From an uncultured Bacteroidales bacterium (GTDB taxonomy: Bacteria > Bacteroidota > Bacteroidia > Bacteroidales > Paludibacteraceae): 64,000 nt of DNA. The stretch lies in NCBI GenBank assembly GCA_900319995.1, contig ONQO01000001.1, positions 1 through 64,000 on the forward strand, written 5' to 3'. Both the position numbers and the translations under genes were made by a program. A model generated the notes under the pieces. That model did no database searches. It saw only the letters and a list, made by a program, of their open reading frames with translations, and was not told where the DNA came from. This document shows, piece after piece, positions 34,147 to 44,409 of the stretch (position 1 is its first letter; each line of letters opens with the position of its first letter).

Positions 34147-36360
34147 TTACAACAGGTGGTAGGCAACAGTCAAACCTGCCATTACAATCGACACCATCGA
34201 CATCAGTTTGATGAGGATGTTCAGGGAGGGACCGGATGTGTCTTTGAATGGGTCGCCCACTGTATCACCTACCACTGTAGCTTTGTGGCAGTCACTACCC
34301 TTTCCTCCGAAATGACCTTCCTCCACATATTTCTTGGCATTATCCCAAGCACCTCCGGAGTTGGCCATGAAGACTGCGAGAACGAATCCCGTTGCCAAAC
34401 CTCCGATAAGCAATCCTAATACACCGGCCACACCCAATACAAGACCGGTTATGATGGGCACTACTATCGCAAGGATTGATGGTAATAACATCTCATGTTG
34501 CGCACCTTTGGTAGAAATAGCCACACAACGAGCATAATCCGGATCCGCCTTGCCTTCCAAAATACCCTTGATCGTCTGGAATTGGCGACGTACCTCCTCT
34601 ACCATTTTCTGTGCGGCGCGGCCTACTGCGTTCATCGTCAATCCGCAGAAAAGGAACGCCATCATCGAACCAATGAAGATTCCCACCAGCACTATCGGGT
34701 TCATGAGATTGACATTATAGGCATCCATAAAATCGACAAGTGTCGCTTTGGCGGCTTCTACACCATTCGGCAACGCTTCGCCTGTACGGATTAGCGCAAT
34801 CTTGATTTCCTCCACATACGATGCCAAAAGAGCCAAGGCCGTGAGAGCCGCCGAACCTATAGCAAATCCCTTTCCGGTAGCCGCTGTTGTATTTCCCAAC
34901 GCATCGAGCGCATCGGTACGCTGACGAACCTCGGCAGGCAGACCTGACATCTCCGCATTACCGCCGGCATTATCGGCTATCGGACCATATGCGTCTGTAG
35001 CAAGCGTGATTCCCAAAGTCGAGAGCATGCCCACGGCCGCAATTCCAATGCCATAGAGACCCATTGACAGATTCGCCGCCGAGAACTCCACATGGAATCC
35101 GTTCGCGCACAAGTACGCTAATATAATCGCTACTCCTACCGTGACCACCGGAATAGCCGTGGAAAGCATGCCAAGTCCCAAACCGCTAATAATAACGGTT
35201 GCAGGTCCGGTCTGTGAACTCTCACTCACTTTCTGCGTGGGCTTATAACTCTGAGAAGTGTAGTATTCCGTTGATTTGCCTATGATTACACCAGCCAACA
35301 GACCGACCACTACAGAAAGGCTTACCTGCCACCACTGATTGGTTTCCGTGCCAAACAACCACGCAAAGATACCAAACGTCACGCCTGCAATCAAGAATGC
35401 TGCCGTGTTCGTTCCGATACTCAACGCACGGAGCAACTCTTTCATGCCCGCTCCCTCTTTCGTCTTCACCATGAATATACCGATGAGCGAAAGTAAAACT
35501 CCACAGGCGGCAATCAGAGAGGGCGCCAAAACTGCCTTTAACTGCATGCCCTCCACAGCCGCGCCGGCAAAGGCCGATGCACCCAACGCCATAGTAGCCA
35601 GGATGGAACCGGCATACGACTCATATAGGTCTGCGCCCATACCGGCCACATCGCCGACATTATCGCCCACATTGTCAGCTATCGTGGCTGGGTTACGGGG
35701 ATCATCTTCGGGTATATTATACTCCGTCTTGCCGACAAGGTCTGCTCCTACGTCTGCCGCTTTAGTGTATATACCGCCGCCGACACGGGCAAACAACGCC
35801 TGCGTCGATGCACCCATACCGAAAGTCAGCATGGTCGTCGTGATAGTAATAAGATTCGCCTCCGCGCCTACCAACTCAAGCAACCCGGTACTATTAAGAA
35901 TAAGAAACCAACCGGCTATATCCAGTAGCGCCAGTCCGACAACAGTCAGTCCCATCACAGCGCCCGAACGAAAAGCCACTTGAAGACCTGCGTTCAAACT
36001 CTGACGAGCCGCATTTGCCGTGCGAGCCGAAGCGTATGTGGCGGTTTTCATACCGAAGAAACCTGCTAAACCGGAGAAGAATCCTCCGGTCAGGAATGCA
36101 AACCAGACAATACCGTTCTGAAGGTTGAAATAAGCCATCACGGCAAAAATCGCAGCTAGAACCACAAAGACGATGGTCACCACTTTGTACTGCTGTTTGA
36201 GATAAGCCATCGCACCCTTTCTAACATGCGAGGCTATCTTTTTCATTAACTCGGTGCCTTCATCTTTTCTTAACATCGAGCGATAGAAATACCAGGCAAA
36301 ACCAAGCGACAAAATAGATGCCGCCAGAACGACGTACATCAAAACAGATAAATCTTCCAT
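34147..36360 (-). CDS. hppA: K+-dependent membrane-bound ion-pumping pyrophosphatase
   Basis: A 737-residue protein with about 16 membrane helices that couples pyrophosphate hydrolysis to H+ and/or Na+ export. Catalytic motifs: DDPRNPATIADNVGDNVGD, GMGADLYESYAGS and DNAKKYVEEG. The position that decides K+ dependence reads GNTTAATGKG, with Ala where K+-independent enzymes have Lys, so it should be K+-dependent; Na+-pumping enzymes belong to that class. It lies 47 bases downstream of the permease gene with no promoter box seen between. It is convergent with murG. Confidence 0.93.
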   Translation of the reverse strand: MEDLSVLMYVVLAASILSLGFAWYFYRSMLRKDEGTELMKKIASHVRKGAMAYLKQQYKVVTIVFVVLAAIFAVMAYFNLQNGIVWFAFLTGGFFSGLAGFFGMKTATYASARTANAARQSLNAGLQVAFRSGAVMGLTVVGLALLDIAGWFLILNSTGLLELVGAEANLITITTTMLTFGMGASTQALFARVGGGIYTKAADVGADLVGKTEYNIPEDDPRNPATIADNVGDNVGDVAGMGADLYESYAGSILATMALGASAFAGAAVEGMQLKAVLAPSLIAACGVLLSLIGIFMVKTKEGAGMKELLRALSIGTNTAAFLIAGVTFGIFAWLFGTETNQWWQVSLSVVVGLLAGVIIGKSTEYYTSQSYKPTQKVSESSQTGPATVIISGLGLGMLSTAIPVVTVGVAIILAYLCANGFHVEFSAANLSMGLYGIGIAAVGMLSTLGITLATDAYGPIADNAGGNAEMSGLPAEVRQRTDALDALGNTTAATGKGFAIGSAALTALALLASYVEEIKIALIRTGEALPNGVEAAKATLVDFMDAYNVNLMNPIVLVGIFIGSMMAFLFCGLTMNAVGRAAQKMVEEVRRQFQTIKGILEGKADPDYARCVAISTKGAQHEMLLPSILAIVVPIITGLVLGVAGVLGLLIGGLATGFVLAVFMANSGGAWDNAKKYVEEGHFGGKGSDCHKATVVGDTVGDPFKDTSGPSLNILIKLMSMVSIVMAGLTVAYHLL

Positions 36361-36407
36361 AAGTTGTGTTTAATTGGTATTAGTAGTATTAATTAATATA
36401 TTGATTT

Positions 36408-37601
36408 TTAGTTTGTTTTATTAACAGCAGATCGGACAATCCATGCATTGAGGGCAGACATCAACAACCCAAAGAGTATCACGATGAGCCATGCCATAAC
36501 AAGCGTTCCGGGCATATAATCCGGCGCAAGGACATATAGATACTTCAGATAGATATGTCTTACTATTGTCAGAAATAGCATCGCTGTCACAGCCGACAAC
36601 ATATTGGTCAGCAATACAATCAATTGGTATGGAAACGATACTTTAGCCGCCGTATAACCTATTCCGAGGAGATTGCGAATGGCTTCATGGTTTCGTTGTA
36701 ACAGCAGAAAAATTGACAACATCAACACATACGCAGCCAACAGGCATATTATCAATCCGATAAGCATTACTCCGGCCACAAGCATACGCATTAGCCAACC
36801 TGCTTTCGAAGCGTTTAATTTGTCTCCCTCCACATTGAGTTCGTGCTCTTCGAAATAAGCTGCTATCCGTTCGTCCGTAGGATTCGTCACCTGAATAATA
36901 ACACGCGACACGGGCGCATTTGCTGCCTCCGGAGCTAACAAATCATTCGACCATTGTACAAATGATTCCGGCACAAGAATGGTATTGAGGCGGGACGTGA
37001 AACCGATAATTTTGCCCTTCATGTAAACTTTCTGCCCGTTTCCCGTAAAAGCCAGATTCAGAACTATCGAACTGACCATACTCTCCGAAATAGCCGGAAA
37101 ACTGGAAGTCGGAGCATAGCCGAAATTATATAAATTAAGGTACGCGCGCGGTAAAATAATCGGCACTACATGATCTCCCGGTTGGAAACTCCAATCCTCT
37201 GACTCTACATCCACAAAATCTTCGGGCACCGATTCAAAGAACAAATCCGAGACGACGTCTATGCCGTACGATCGGACAACCAACTCTCCCATTATTCCAT
37301 ACCGGGCGGGAGTAAACTTGCCAACCTTGTTTACAAACTCTTGGGAACGGATATCCGCTATCTCTTCTTCTGAAAAGGATGGTTTCTCGCCGCTGAAAGC
37401 ATGCATGGTGGATACAGGTTTGGACACCACCATGTAATCCGGCTTCATAAAACCCGCCCTATCGGTCAGAATGGGCTGGATATCCACATACAGTTGGATA
37501 CCAAGCACAATAATGGTCAAACCGATAATATTGGCGAGCACGAAACCGAAGAGTTGCCCGACGCTGATATTCTGACGTAACACTTTCCAAATCAATCTCA
37601 T
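36408..37601 (-). CDS. FtsX/MacB-like ABC transporter permease
   Basis: A 397-residue protein with one membrane helix near residue 20-40, a ~230-residue periplasmic domain and three helices at ~275-390. This is the four-helix layout of LolCE/MacB-type mechanotransmission permeases. It overlaps the ATPase gene by 4 bases. Substrate unknown; lipoprotein trafficking or envelope signalling are possible. The upstream DUF4836 lipoprotein gene is in the same operon. Confidence 0.8.
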   Translation of the reverse strand: MRLIWKVLRQNISVGQLFGFVLANIIGLTIIVLGIQLYVDIQPILTDRAGFMKPDYMVVSKPVSTMHAFSGEKPSFSEEEIADIRSQEFVNKVGKFTPARYGIMGELVVRSYGIDVVSDLFFESVPEDFVDVESEDWSFQPGDHVVPIILPRAYLNLYNFGYAPTSSFPAISESMVSSIVLNLAFTGNGQKVYMKGKIIGFTSRLNTILVPESFVQWSNDLLAPEAANAPVSRVIIQVTNPTDERIAAYFEEHELNVEGDKLNASKAGWLMRMLVAGVMLIGLIICLLAAYVLMLSIFLLLQRNHEAIRNLLGIGYTAAKVSFPYQLIVLLTNMLSAVTAMLFLTIVRHIYLKYLYVLAPDYMPGTLVMAWLIVILFGLLMSALNAWIVRSAVNKTN

Positions 37602-38194
37602 AGCTGTACTGTTTGATGATAATTAATAGGAAGTGTCTTGCCTAAAGAAGTAGCAATAATGCCGAAATGCCGTTCAGATTGCTCCTTCATCACCATTTCC
37701 GCCATCACGCCTGCATTCAAGTCGTCAAGATGGCTGATAGGTTCATCCATCAGCAGGAATGAACAGGGCTGGCTGAGTGAACGAACGAATGCTACTCGCT
37801 GCTGTTGTCCCCAGGAAAGCAGACGGGCGGGAGAATCCCATTTCTCTACAATACCCAATTGTTCAAACATCGCACGGATGGACTCTTTGCTCCGAAAATG
37901 GGTCTGCTGATTGACAATCTCTACATTCTCGTAAGCCGTTAGATTCGGGAAAAGACGCAGATCCTGAAACAGATATGCCAATTCTGTTCGATATAGTTGC
38001 GCCTTCTGCGCAGATGAATAATCACGGATATCATGCCCGTCCAATAGAACGGAACCATCATAATCGGTTCGGAAACCTCCGATGAAATGCAACAACGAAG
38101 ATTTACCGATACCCGATGCAGCCTCTACGCAGTAATTCTTACCGCGCTCGAAGTGCATCGGGTGATATATGGACACATGAATATCTGTAATCAT
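37598..38194 (-). CDS. ABC transporter ATP-binding protein with divergent signature and H-loop
   Basis: The 198-residue LolD-like ATPase has Walker A ASGIGKSS, Q-loop YLFQDLRLF and Walker B FLLMDEP with D-loop SHLDD. The signature motif is LSWGQQQR instead of LSGGQ. Where the switch His normally sits (xTHD) it reads IIATSLGK, so the His is missing. Walker A and B are intact, so ATP binding is likely but hydrolysis may be slow. It is encoded with the permease. Confidence 0.85.
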   Translation of the reverse strand: MITDIHVSIYHPMHFERGKNYCVEAASGIGKSSLLHFIGGFRTDYDGSVLLDGHDIRDYSSAQKAQLYRTELAYLFQDLRLFPNLTAYENVEIVNQQTHFRSKESIRAMFEQLGIVEKWDSPARLLSWGQQQRVAFVRSLSQPCSFLLMDEPISHLDDLNAGVMAEMVMKEQSERHFGIIATSLGKTLPINYHQTVQL

Positions 38195-38207
38195 GGCTTA
38201 TGATTTT

Positions 38208-39824
38208 TTACCATTCATAAGCGCCTTCTTCCAAGACAGAATCCCAATCGATTTCTTCTACCGCCTCTTCTATCTCATCTTCCCAATTATAGTTATTATT
38301 GTAACTATTATAACGTTCGTTTCTCGCCTTATCATATTCTAAAGCTGCCTTCGCTATTTTCATACCATGCTCCAAAAGCAGTTCAAGCGAGTTCTTGGAA
38401 TCGTCTGTCAGTACAACCGATAGAGACAACCCGTCTAAATGCTCCGCCTTCAGTTCAGCATAGTTCAGCAAATCCAACGCATTACGCAACGAACGGTTAA
38501 ATTGGGCTTTGTCACTATCGTTATCACCGTTCAATTCATCCTGTGCCAGTTCTACAATTGGCTCTGCATCCACAAATCCGTACAGATAGCATGAACTCGC
38601 GTGAGAAGCCAAATCAAACGGCGAACTTACATCTCCGTGAGAATAATTGCTGATATTGGTAATGGAAGTCGATTGCTTGTCGCCGTCGATGGAAATGCCA
38701 TAAGGCAGATCATCTACATCCATCAAACGGAGAAACGGTTTAACCTTGTCGTAACTCATTGGCAACAATCCAAGGAACTCAGGATTATTCGTCCAATTTT
38801 TGCCGGAAACGGACACTACTGCTGTACCGTTCAAAGACTTCAGGTATTCGCTTGCCATGCCGATAGCCAGACTCACTTCTGTCGAATTATAATCTAATTT
38901 CTCCAACTGCTCATCAAGCGCTTTATAGAACTCCTCGCCATCTATGCCGAACGACAACAGAGCCACTAAGTTTTTATTAGGCACTTGTTTGAGCACATCT
39001 TTCGATATCTTTTTAGCCACATCCGGATACTCACTCTCCATATTAGTAAATAGATTGAGAGAGATGTCTCCTGATGTAAATTTCAGATTCATTACCAATT
39101 GCATTCCAAAAATCTTATCCCATAACTCGTCATTGAAAAAAGAGCGGAATTCGCGGTCTACTTCACTCTCAAAAGAACGGCGCAACTCGCGTTTCTCTTT
39201 ATTCGACATAGCCTCAGCATTGAACATCGCTGTGATATCGCCTCTATGTTTGCGCAGGTATTTGCCGGCTTTGGAGCTAAAGAAGCAGTCATTTCCACTT
39301 TGCTCTAACAGAGAGCTATACACCGATTTATCGCTTGAGGAACCTACCAGCAGAGAAGTGGCGGTCAATACTCCTACATATTCATCATCTATTTTAATCC
39401 ATGACACATCGCCGGACTCCTTAATCTCCACTTCGCCTTCCAAGAAAGAAGCGAATTTTTTGGCAACATCTTCTTTACTCTTGACGGATGCAAGGAAATA
39501 ACCGTTATCAAACGTTGCATCAATGAAAACGTACATTGGACTCATAAAATCAATACCTATCTCCTCCGATTTGCGCAATGCCTTTGCTACCTTGGCATAC
39601 ATTTCGTTCTCAGGCTCAATAGATTCGATGAAATCTGCTATTTCCTCTTTGTGAGACAGGAAATTCGATTTCAAACCTACATTTTTAGCATCCAGTTCCA
39701 CTACTACAGGCGCATCGGCCGGAATGGCTTTCTTGTACGCTGTCTTCGCGCAGGAACTTAACAACATGGCGATTACGACCACTCCGGTCATCATCAATCC
39801 GCGAAAGGTGGTGAACTTTTTCAT
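38208..39824 (-). CDS. DUF4836 family lipoprotein
   Basis: The 538-residue protein has a lipobox (AMLLSSCAKT, Cys ~25) followed by the DUF4836 start AIPADAPVVVELDAKNV. The family consists of large Bacteroidetes lipoproteins of unknown function, usually beside genes of envelope biology. It is first in the operon with the ABC pair and probably hppA, driven by the promoter at 39857-39888. The C-terminus is very acidic (NWEDEIEEAVEEIDWD). Confidence 0.82.
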   Translation of the reverse strand: MKKFTTFRGLMMTGVVVIAMLLSSCAKTAYKKAIPADAPVVVELDAKNVGLKSNFLSHKEEIADFIESIEPENEMYAKVAKALRKSEEIGIDFMSPMYVFIDATFDNGYFLASVKSKEDVAKKFASFLEGEVEIKESGDVSWIKIDDEYVGVLTATSLLVGSSSDKSVYSSLLEQSGNDCFFSSKAGKYLRKHRGDITAMFNAEAMSNKEKRELRRSFESEVDREFRSFFNDELWDKIFGMQLVMNLKFTSGDISLNLFTNMESEYPDVAKKISKDVLKQVPNKNLVALLSFGIDGEEFYKALDEQLEKLDYNSTEVSLAIGMASEYLKSLNGTAVVSVSGKNWTNNPEFLGLLPMSYDKVKPFLRLMDVDDLPYGISIDGDKQSTSITNISNYSHGDVSSPFDLASHASSCYLYGFVDAEPIVELAQDELNGDNDSDKAQFNRSLRNALDLLNYAELKAEHLDGLSLSVVLTDDSKNSLELLLEHGMKIAKAALEYDKARNERYNSYNNNYNWEDEIEEAVEEIDWDSVLEEGAYEW

Positions 39825-39856
39825 AATATCACGTATTTAATATTTTAAAACGGCTG

Positions 39857-39888
39857 CAAATTTACAACTTTTTTTTTATATACACAAA
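39857..39888 (-). promoter_or_regulatory. Promoter of the DUF4836-ABC-hppA operon
   Basis: Minus strand TTTG (39888-39885), 20 bases, TAAATTTG (39864-39857). Confidence 0.8.
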
Positions 39889-39965
39889 TTTTTTTTATTT
39901 TTATAGCATGTTGACCTTTTTACGTAACCTATTGAAACAAAAAATCAGCCTCTACGCGCTTTTTA

Positions 39966-39997
39966 TTTGCGTATGTCATTTTTTTTTCGTAACTTTG
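39966..39997 (+). promoter_or_regulatory. Promoter of ppdK
   Basis: TTTG (39966-39969), 20 bases, TAACTTTG (39990-39997), then an ~80-base leader. Confidence 0.82.
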
Positions 39998-40078
39998 CAG
40001 CCGGTTTTTGAGAAACAACAGTTTGTCGTACCATAAAATTCGAAAGACACTATAAATCATATTAATATTTTTTTAACA

Positions 40079-42776
40079 ATGGAAAAGAAAAAAAGAGTTT
40101 ACACCTTCGGTAATGGTAAAGCTGAAGGTAATGCGCAAATGCGTGAGCTGCTAGGCGGCAAAGGCGCTAACTGCGCTGAGATGAACTTGGTCGGTGTTCC
40201 CGTTCCTCCGGGATTCACGATCACCACCGAGGTCTGCAACGAGTACTATCAGGTTGGTCAGGAGAAGATTGTAGCAGAGCTGACCGAGGAAGTTAACGCG
40301 GCTGTTAAGCACGTAGAGGAACTGATGAACTGCAAGTTCGGCGATCCGAAGAACCCACTCCTCGTTTCCGTTCGTTCGGGTGCACGCGCTTCCATGCCGG
40401 GTATGATGGACACCATTCTGAACCTTGGTTTGAATGATACCGTAGCAGAAGGTATGGTAGCCAAGACCAACAATCCGCACTTTGTTTATGACTCCTACCG
40501 CCGTTTCGTACAGATGTACGGTGACGTCGTGCTGGGCATGAAGCCGGTGAACAAAACAGACATCGATCCGTTTGAGGCAATCATCGACGAGGTGAAAGAG
40601 ATTCGTGGTGTGAAGCTGGATAAGGACCTTAACGTAGATGAATTGAAACTCCTCGTAGCTCGTTTCAAAGCAGCTATCAAAGAGCAGACCGGCAAGGACT
40701 TCCCGAACGACCCGATCGAGCAGCTCTGGGGCGCTATCTGCGCTGTCTTCCGTTCATGGATGAACGAACGCGCGATCCTCTATCGTAAGATGGAAGGAAT
40801 TCCTGACGAGTGGGGAACTGCCGTTTCCGTCATGGCGATGGTCTTCGGCAACATGGGCGAGACCTCTGCTACAGGCGTTTGCTTCAGCCGTGACGCCGCT
40901 ACCGGAGAGAACCTCTTCAACGGCGAGTACCTCGTGAACGCACAAGGTGAGGACGTCGTTGCCGGTATCCGTACTCCGCAGCAAATCACGCTGGAAGGTA
41001 GCCGTCGTTGGGCTGCACTCCAGGGTATCAGCGAGCAGGAGCGTGCATCCAAATATCCGTCCATGGAAGAGGCAATGCCGAAACTCTACGCCGAGCTCAA
41101 TGAGATTCAGCAGAAACTCGAGGACCACTACCGCGACATGCAGGATATGGAGTTCACCGTACAGGAAGGCAAACTCTGGTTCCTCCAGACCCGTAACGGA
41201 AAGCGTACCGGTACTGCAATGGTGAAGATTGCGATGGATCTCGTACGCGAAGGTGTGATCTCCGAGAAAGAGGCGATCATGCGTTGCGAACCGCAGAAAC
41301 TCGACGAGTTGCTCCACCCTGTCTTTGACAAGGATGCGCTGAAGAAAGCCAAAGTCATCACCCAAGGTCTGCCGGCATCTCCGGGAGCTGCTTGCGGCCA
41401 GATCGTCTTCCACGCAGATGACGCGCAGGAGTGGCACGAGAACGGTCATAAGGTAGTCATGGTTCGAATTGAGACCAGCCCGGAAGACCTCGCAGGTATG
41501 TCCGCAGCCGAAGGTATCCTCACCGCTCGTGGAGGTATGACCTCACACGCTGCCGTGGTGGCTCGTGGTATGGGTAAATGCTGCGTTTCGGGCGCAGGTG
41601 CTATCCAAGTGGATTACAAAGCAAAGACTGTAAAGATTGAGGGCGTGACCTACAAAGAAGGCGACTACATCTCTTTGAATGGTTCTACCGGACAGGTCTA
41701 TGCAGGTGAGATCCCGACGAAAGCAGCTGAACTCAGTGGCGATTTCAAGGCCCTCATGGACCTCTGCGACAAATATACCAAACTGCAGGTTCGTACCAAC
41801 GCCGATACTCCGCACGATGCACGCGTAGCTCGTCAGTTCGGCGCTAAAGGTATCGGACTGACACGTACCGAGCACATGTTCTTCGACGACCAGAAGATCA
41901 TCGCCATGCGTGAGATGATTCTCGCCAAGGACAGCGAGGGCCGCGAGAAAGCACTCGCTAAACTCCTCCCCTATCAGAAGGCAGACTTCAAGGGTATCCT
42001 CGAGGCGATGGACGGCCTGCCTGTGAACATCCGTCTGCTCGACCCGCCTTTGCACGAGTTCGTTCCGCATGATCTGAAGGGACAAGAGCAGATGGCGAAA
42101 GAGATGGGCGTTTCCGTTGAGGAGATCCAGACCCGTGTAGCTCAGTTGGCAGAGAACAACCCGATGCTCGGTCACCGTCACTGCTATGCAGACCCGCGCT
42201 ATCCTCTCCGCAGCTTGCGAACTGAAGAAGGAGGGCAAGAACCCGATGCCGGAGATCATGGTTCCGCTGATCGGTATCCTCTATGAGTTGAAACAACAGA
42301 AAGAGATTATCCAAAAAGTAGCTAAGGAAGTGTTCGCCGAGTACGGTGTAGAGGTAGAGTTCGAGATCGGTACGATGATCGAGATCCCGCGTGCCGCGCT
42401 GACCGCAGACCGCATCGCTACCGAGGCTCAGTACTTCTCCTTCGGTACCAACGACTTGACGCAGATGACCTTCGGTTACAGCCGTGACGATATCGCTTCC
42501 TTCCTGCCGGTTTACCTGGAGAAGAAGATCCTGAAAGTCGATCCGTTCCAGGTTCTCGACCAAAACGGTGTAGGTCAGCTCATCAAGATGGCGGTAGAGA
42601 AAGGTCGTGCCGTTCGTCCGGGACTCCGTACAGGTATCTGTGGCGAGCACGGTGGTGAGCCTTCGTCCGTTAAGTTCTGTGCCCGTGTTGGCATGAACTA
42701 CGCTTCCTGCAGCCCGTTCCGTGTTCCTATCGCACGTCTCGCCGCTGCTCAGGCAGCCGTAGAGGACGAGCAATAA
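40079..42776 (+). pseudogene. ppdK: Pyruvate, phosphate dikinase, frameshifted by an apparent 32-base deletion
   Basis: PPDK interconverts pyruvate, ATP and Pi with PEP, AMP and PPi. The first frame (40079 to the junction near 42180) holds the nucleotide-binding domain (GGKGANCAEMN, VSVRSGA) and the swivelling domain with catalytic His (GGMTSHAAVVARG). The second frame, readable from 42186, holds the PEP/pyruvate domain end with catalytic Cys ([12 protein letters not shown]). At the junction the expected conserved stretch between MLGHR and MQTRAI is reduced from about 39 to 7 bases. Adding 32 bases restores one frame. Both halves are otherwise intact, and a pyrophosphate-utilising partner (hppA) is nearby. 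The break could be a real recent mutation or an assembly error. Confidence 0.9.
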
Positions 42777-42822
42777 GAAGCCTAACCCCACCCTTCCCTA
42801 AAAGGAAGGGAGTAAGGATAAC

Positions 42823-42858
42823 ACAACGCACTCCCGAATGAGAGTGCGTTGTTATTTT
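42823..42858 (+). terminator. Rho-independent terminator of ppdK
   Basis: Stem ACAACGCACTC (42823-42833) / GAGTGCGTTGT (42842-42852), loop CCGAATGA, followed by TATTTTG. Confidence 0.88.
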
Positions 42859-42921
42859 GTCATCATACACACAATAAGTGCAGAAAAAGTGCATTTTCTA
42901 TGCACAATTTTACAATTTTAC

Positions 42922-42952
42922 TTGCATAATCAAAATATTTATTGTACCTTTG
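42922..42952 (+). promoter_or_regulatory. Promoter of the AbiE-type toxin-antitoxin operon
   Basis: TTG (42922-42924), 20 bases, TACCTTTG (42945-42952). Confidence 0.8.
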
Positions 42953-42963
42953 CAGCGAATTTG

Positions 42964-42999
42964 TTTCTATAACGCACTGATTTTGGTGCATTATAGAAA
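42964..42999 (+). promoter_or_regulatory. Palindromic operator-like site before the antitoxin gene
   Basis: TTTCTATAACGCAC (42964-42977) and GTGCATTATAGAAA (42986-42999) are complementary at 13 of 14 positions around TGATTTTG. The site begins 12 bases after the -7 box, so it covers the expected transcription start. AbiEi antitoxins are known to bind inverted repeats in their own promoter. Confidence 0.75.
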
Positions 43000-43012
43000 T
43001 GATTAGCACATT

Positions 43013-43630
43013 ATGACCTATAATTCGTTTTATAATCAGTGGCATCATTTGGCTTGTTTTTCTACAGCACAAGTGAAAGCAATACACCCGGACTTTCCGC
43101 GTGGGAATTATCTGCGTTGGCAAAAAGCTGGCTATATTGTTCCCTTGCGACAGGGATGGTATGCCTTTGCGGATTACGTGAACAAGTCGGATTACGCACG
43201 CTATATTGCATCGAAGATATATACCCCATCATATATCAGTCTGCATACCGCTTTATCGTTCTATGGCGTTATTCCCGAAGCAGTGGTGGCCATTACAAGT
43301 ATTACAACGCGTAAAACAGCGCAGTTTGAGAATGTCTTTGCTTCCTATAGTTATCAGACTATCAAGCCTTTTCTGTTTTGGGGCTATGAACCCAAACAAC
43401 TATCCGACGGCAAGACCTTTATGTTAGCTACGCCGGAGAAGGCGCTTATCGATTTGCTTTATCTCTATCCGCAGTATTCTACGGAAGAAGAAATGCGCGA
43501 ATTGCGTCTGGACGAAGATTTTATGCAATACGAGTTAGACAAGGAACGGCTTACAGAATACGCCAGCCGCATCGGAAGCCCGGTACTGACCAAGCGGGTA
43601 AAACTAATGCTCAAAACATACGGAATATGA
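43013..43630 (+). CDS. AbiEi-family antitoxin / transcriptional repressor
   Basis: A 205-residue protein with an N-terminal winged-helix domain (FPRGNYLRWQKAGYIVPLRQGWYAF) and the AbiEi C-terminal domain (PSYISLHTALSFYGVIPE, ATPEKALIDLLYL). In type IV AbiE systems this protein represses the operon and counters the nucleotidyltransferase toxin. It overlaps the toxin gene by 4 bases. Confidence 0.88.
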   Translation: MTYNSFYNQWHHLACFSTAQVKAIHPDFPRGNYLRWQKAGYIVPLRQGWYAFADYVNKSDYARYIASKIYTPSYISLHTALSFYGVIPEAVVAITSITTRKTAQFENVFASYSYQTIKPFLFWGYEPKQLSDGKTFMLATPEKALIDLLYLYPQYSTEEEMRELRLDEDFMQYELDKERLTEYASRIGSPVLTKRVKLMLKTYGI

Positions 43631-44409
43631 TTGACTTAACATACATACGCGGTTTCTATCCGCCACAGATTGCCAACAATGCCAACTTCCAAAAGCATTT
43701 GCTCAAGGAGTATATTGAGTGTCTGGCAATGGAATGGATCTCTCAATCGGCATGGTCGGACAAACTGGCTTTCATCGGAGGCACGAACCTACGGCTGATA
43801 CACGGCCTTGACCGTTTCTCTGAAGATTTGGATTTTGATTGCAAGAACCTTAGCCAAGAGGATTTTATCCAAATGACAGACGGCTTGATTCGCTATCTGA
43901 CGCTGCAAGGCTTAACGGTCGAGGCACGCGATAAAGAAAACGCCAAACTAACGGCTTTCCGCAGGAATGTATATTTCCCGGAACTACTCTTCTCTCTCCA
44001 ACTAACAGGGCATCGGGAGGAGCGGTTCTTAATGAAGATAGAGGCACAAGATCAAGGCATTGTTTATCCGCGAGAAATGGCGACAATCAGCCGTTTAGGC
44101 TTCTATTTTCCCGTTCCTGTTCCTCCTGTGAGCATTCTTCTTTCAATGAAACTATCGGCTCTATTGACCCGTCAAAAGGGGCGTGACTTCTACGACGTGC
44201 TTTTCTTGTGGCAACGCACGAAGCCAGATTACGAATTCCTAAAGCAACGCCACGGAATAGAAAACGAGGAGCAATTATATACTCAGCTCCAAGAAACCGT
44301 TGCTCATACAAACCTCAAGATCAAGCAGCGTGATTTTGAGCATCTTCTCTTTGATCCTCGCAAAAGCGAGCAGATTCTTCATTTCTCGGAGATCTTGGGT
44401 ATAGCGTAA
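43627..44409 (+). CDS. AbiEii/AbiGii-family nucleotidyltransferase toxin
   Basis: The 260-residue protein has the DNA polymerase beta-like motif I FIGGTNLRL, the metal Asp pair in SEDLDFD, and the family motif KLSALLTRQKGRDFYDV. AbiEii toxins transfer nucleotides to tRNA or other acceptors and cause growth arrest, giving phage abortive infection in some systems. All three motifs are intact, so the toxin should be active. Confidence 0.9.
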   Translation: MIDLTYIRGFYPPQIANNANFQKHLLKEYIECLAMEWISQSAWSDKLAFIGGTNLRLIHGLDRFSEDLDFDCKNLSQEDFIQMTDGLIRYLTLQGLTVEARDKENAKLTAFRRNVYFPELLFSLQLTGHREERFLMKIEAQDQGIVYPREMATISRLGFYFPVPVPPVSILLSMKLSALLTRQKGRDFYDVLFLWQRTKPDYEFLKQRHGIENEEQLYTQLQETVAHTNLKIKQRDFEHLLFDPRKSEQILHFSEILGIA

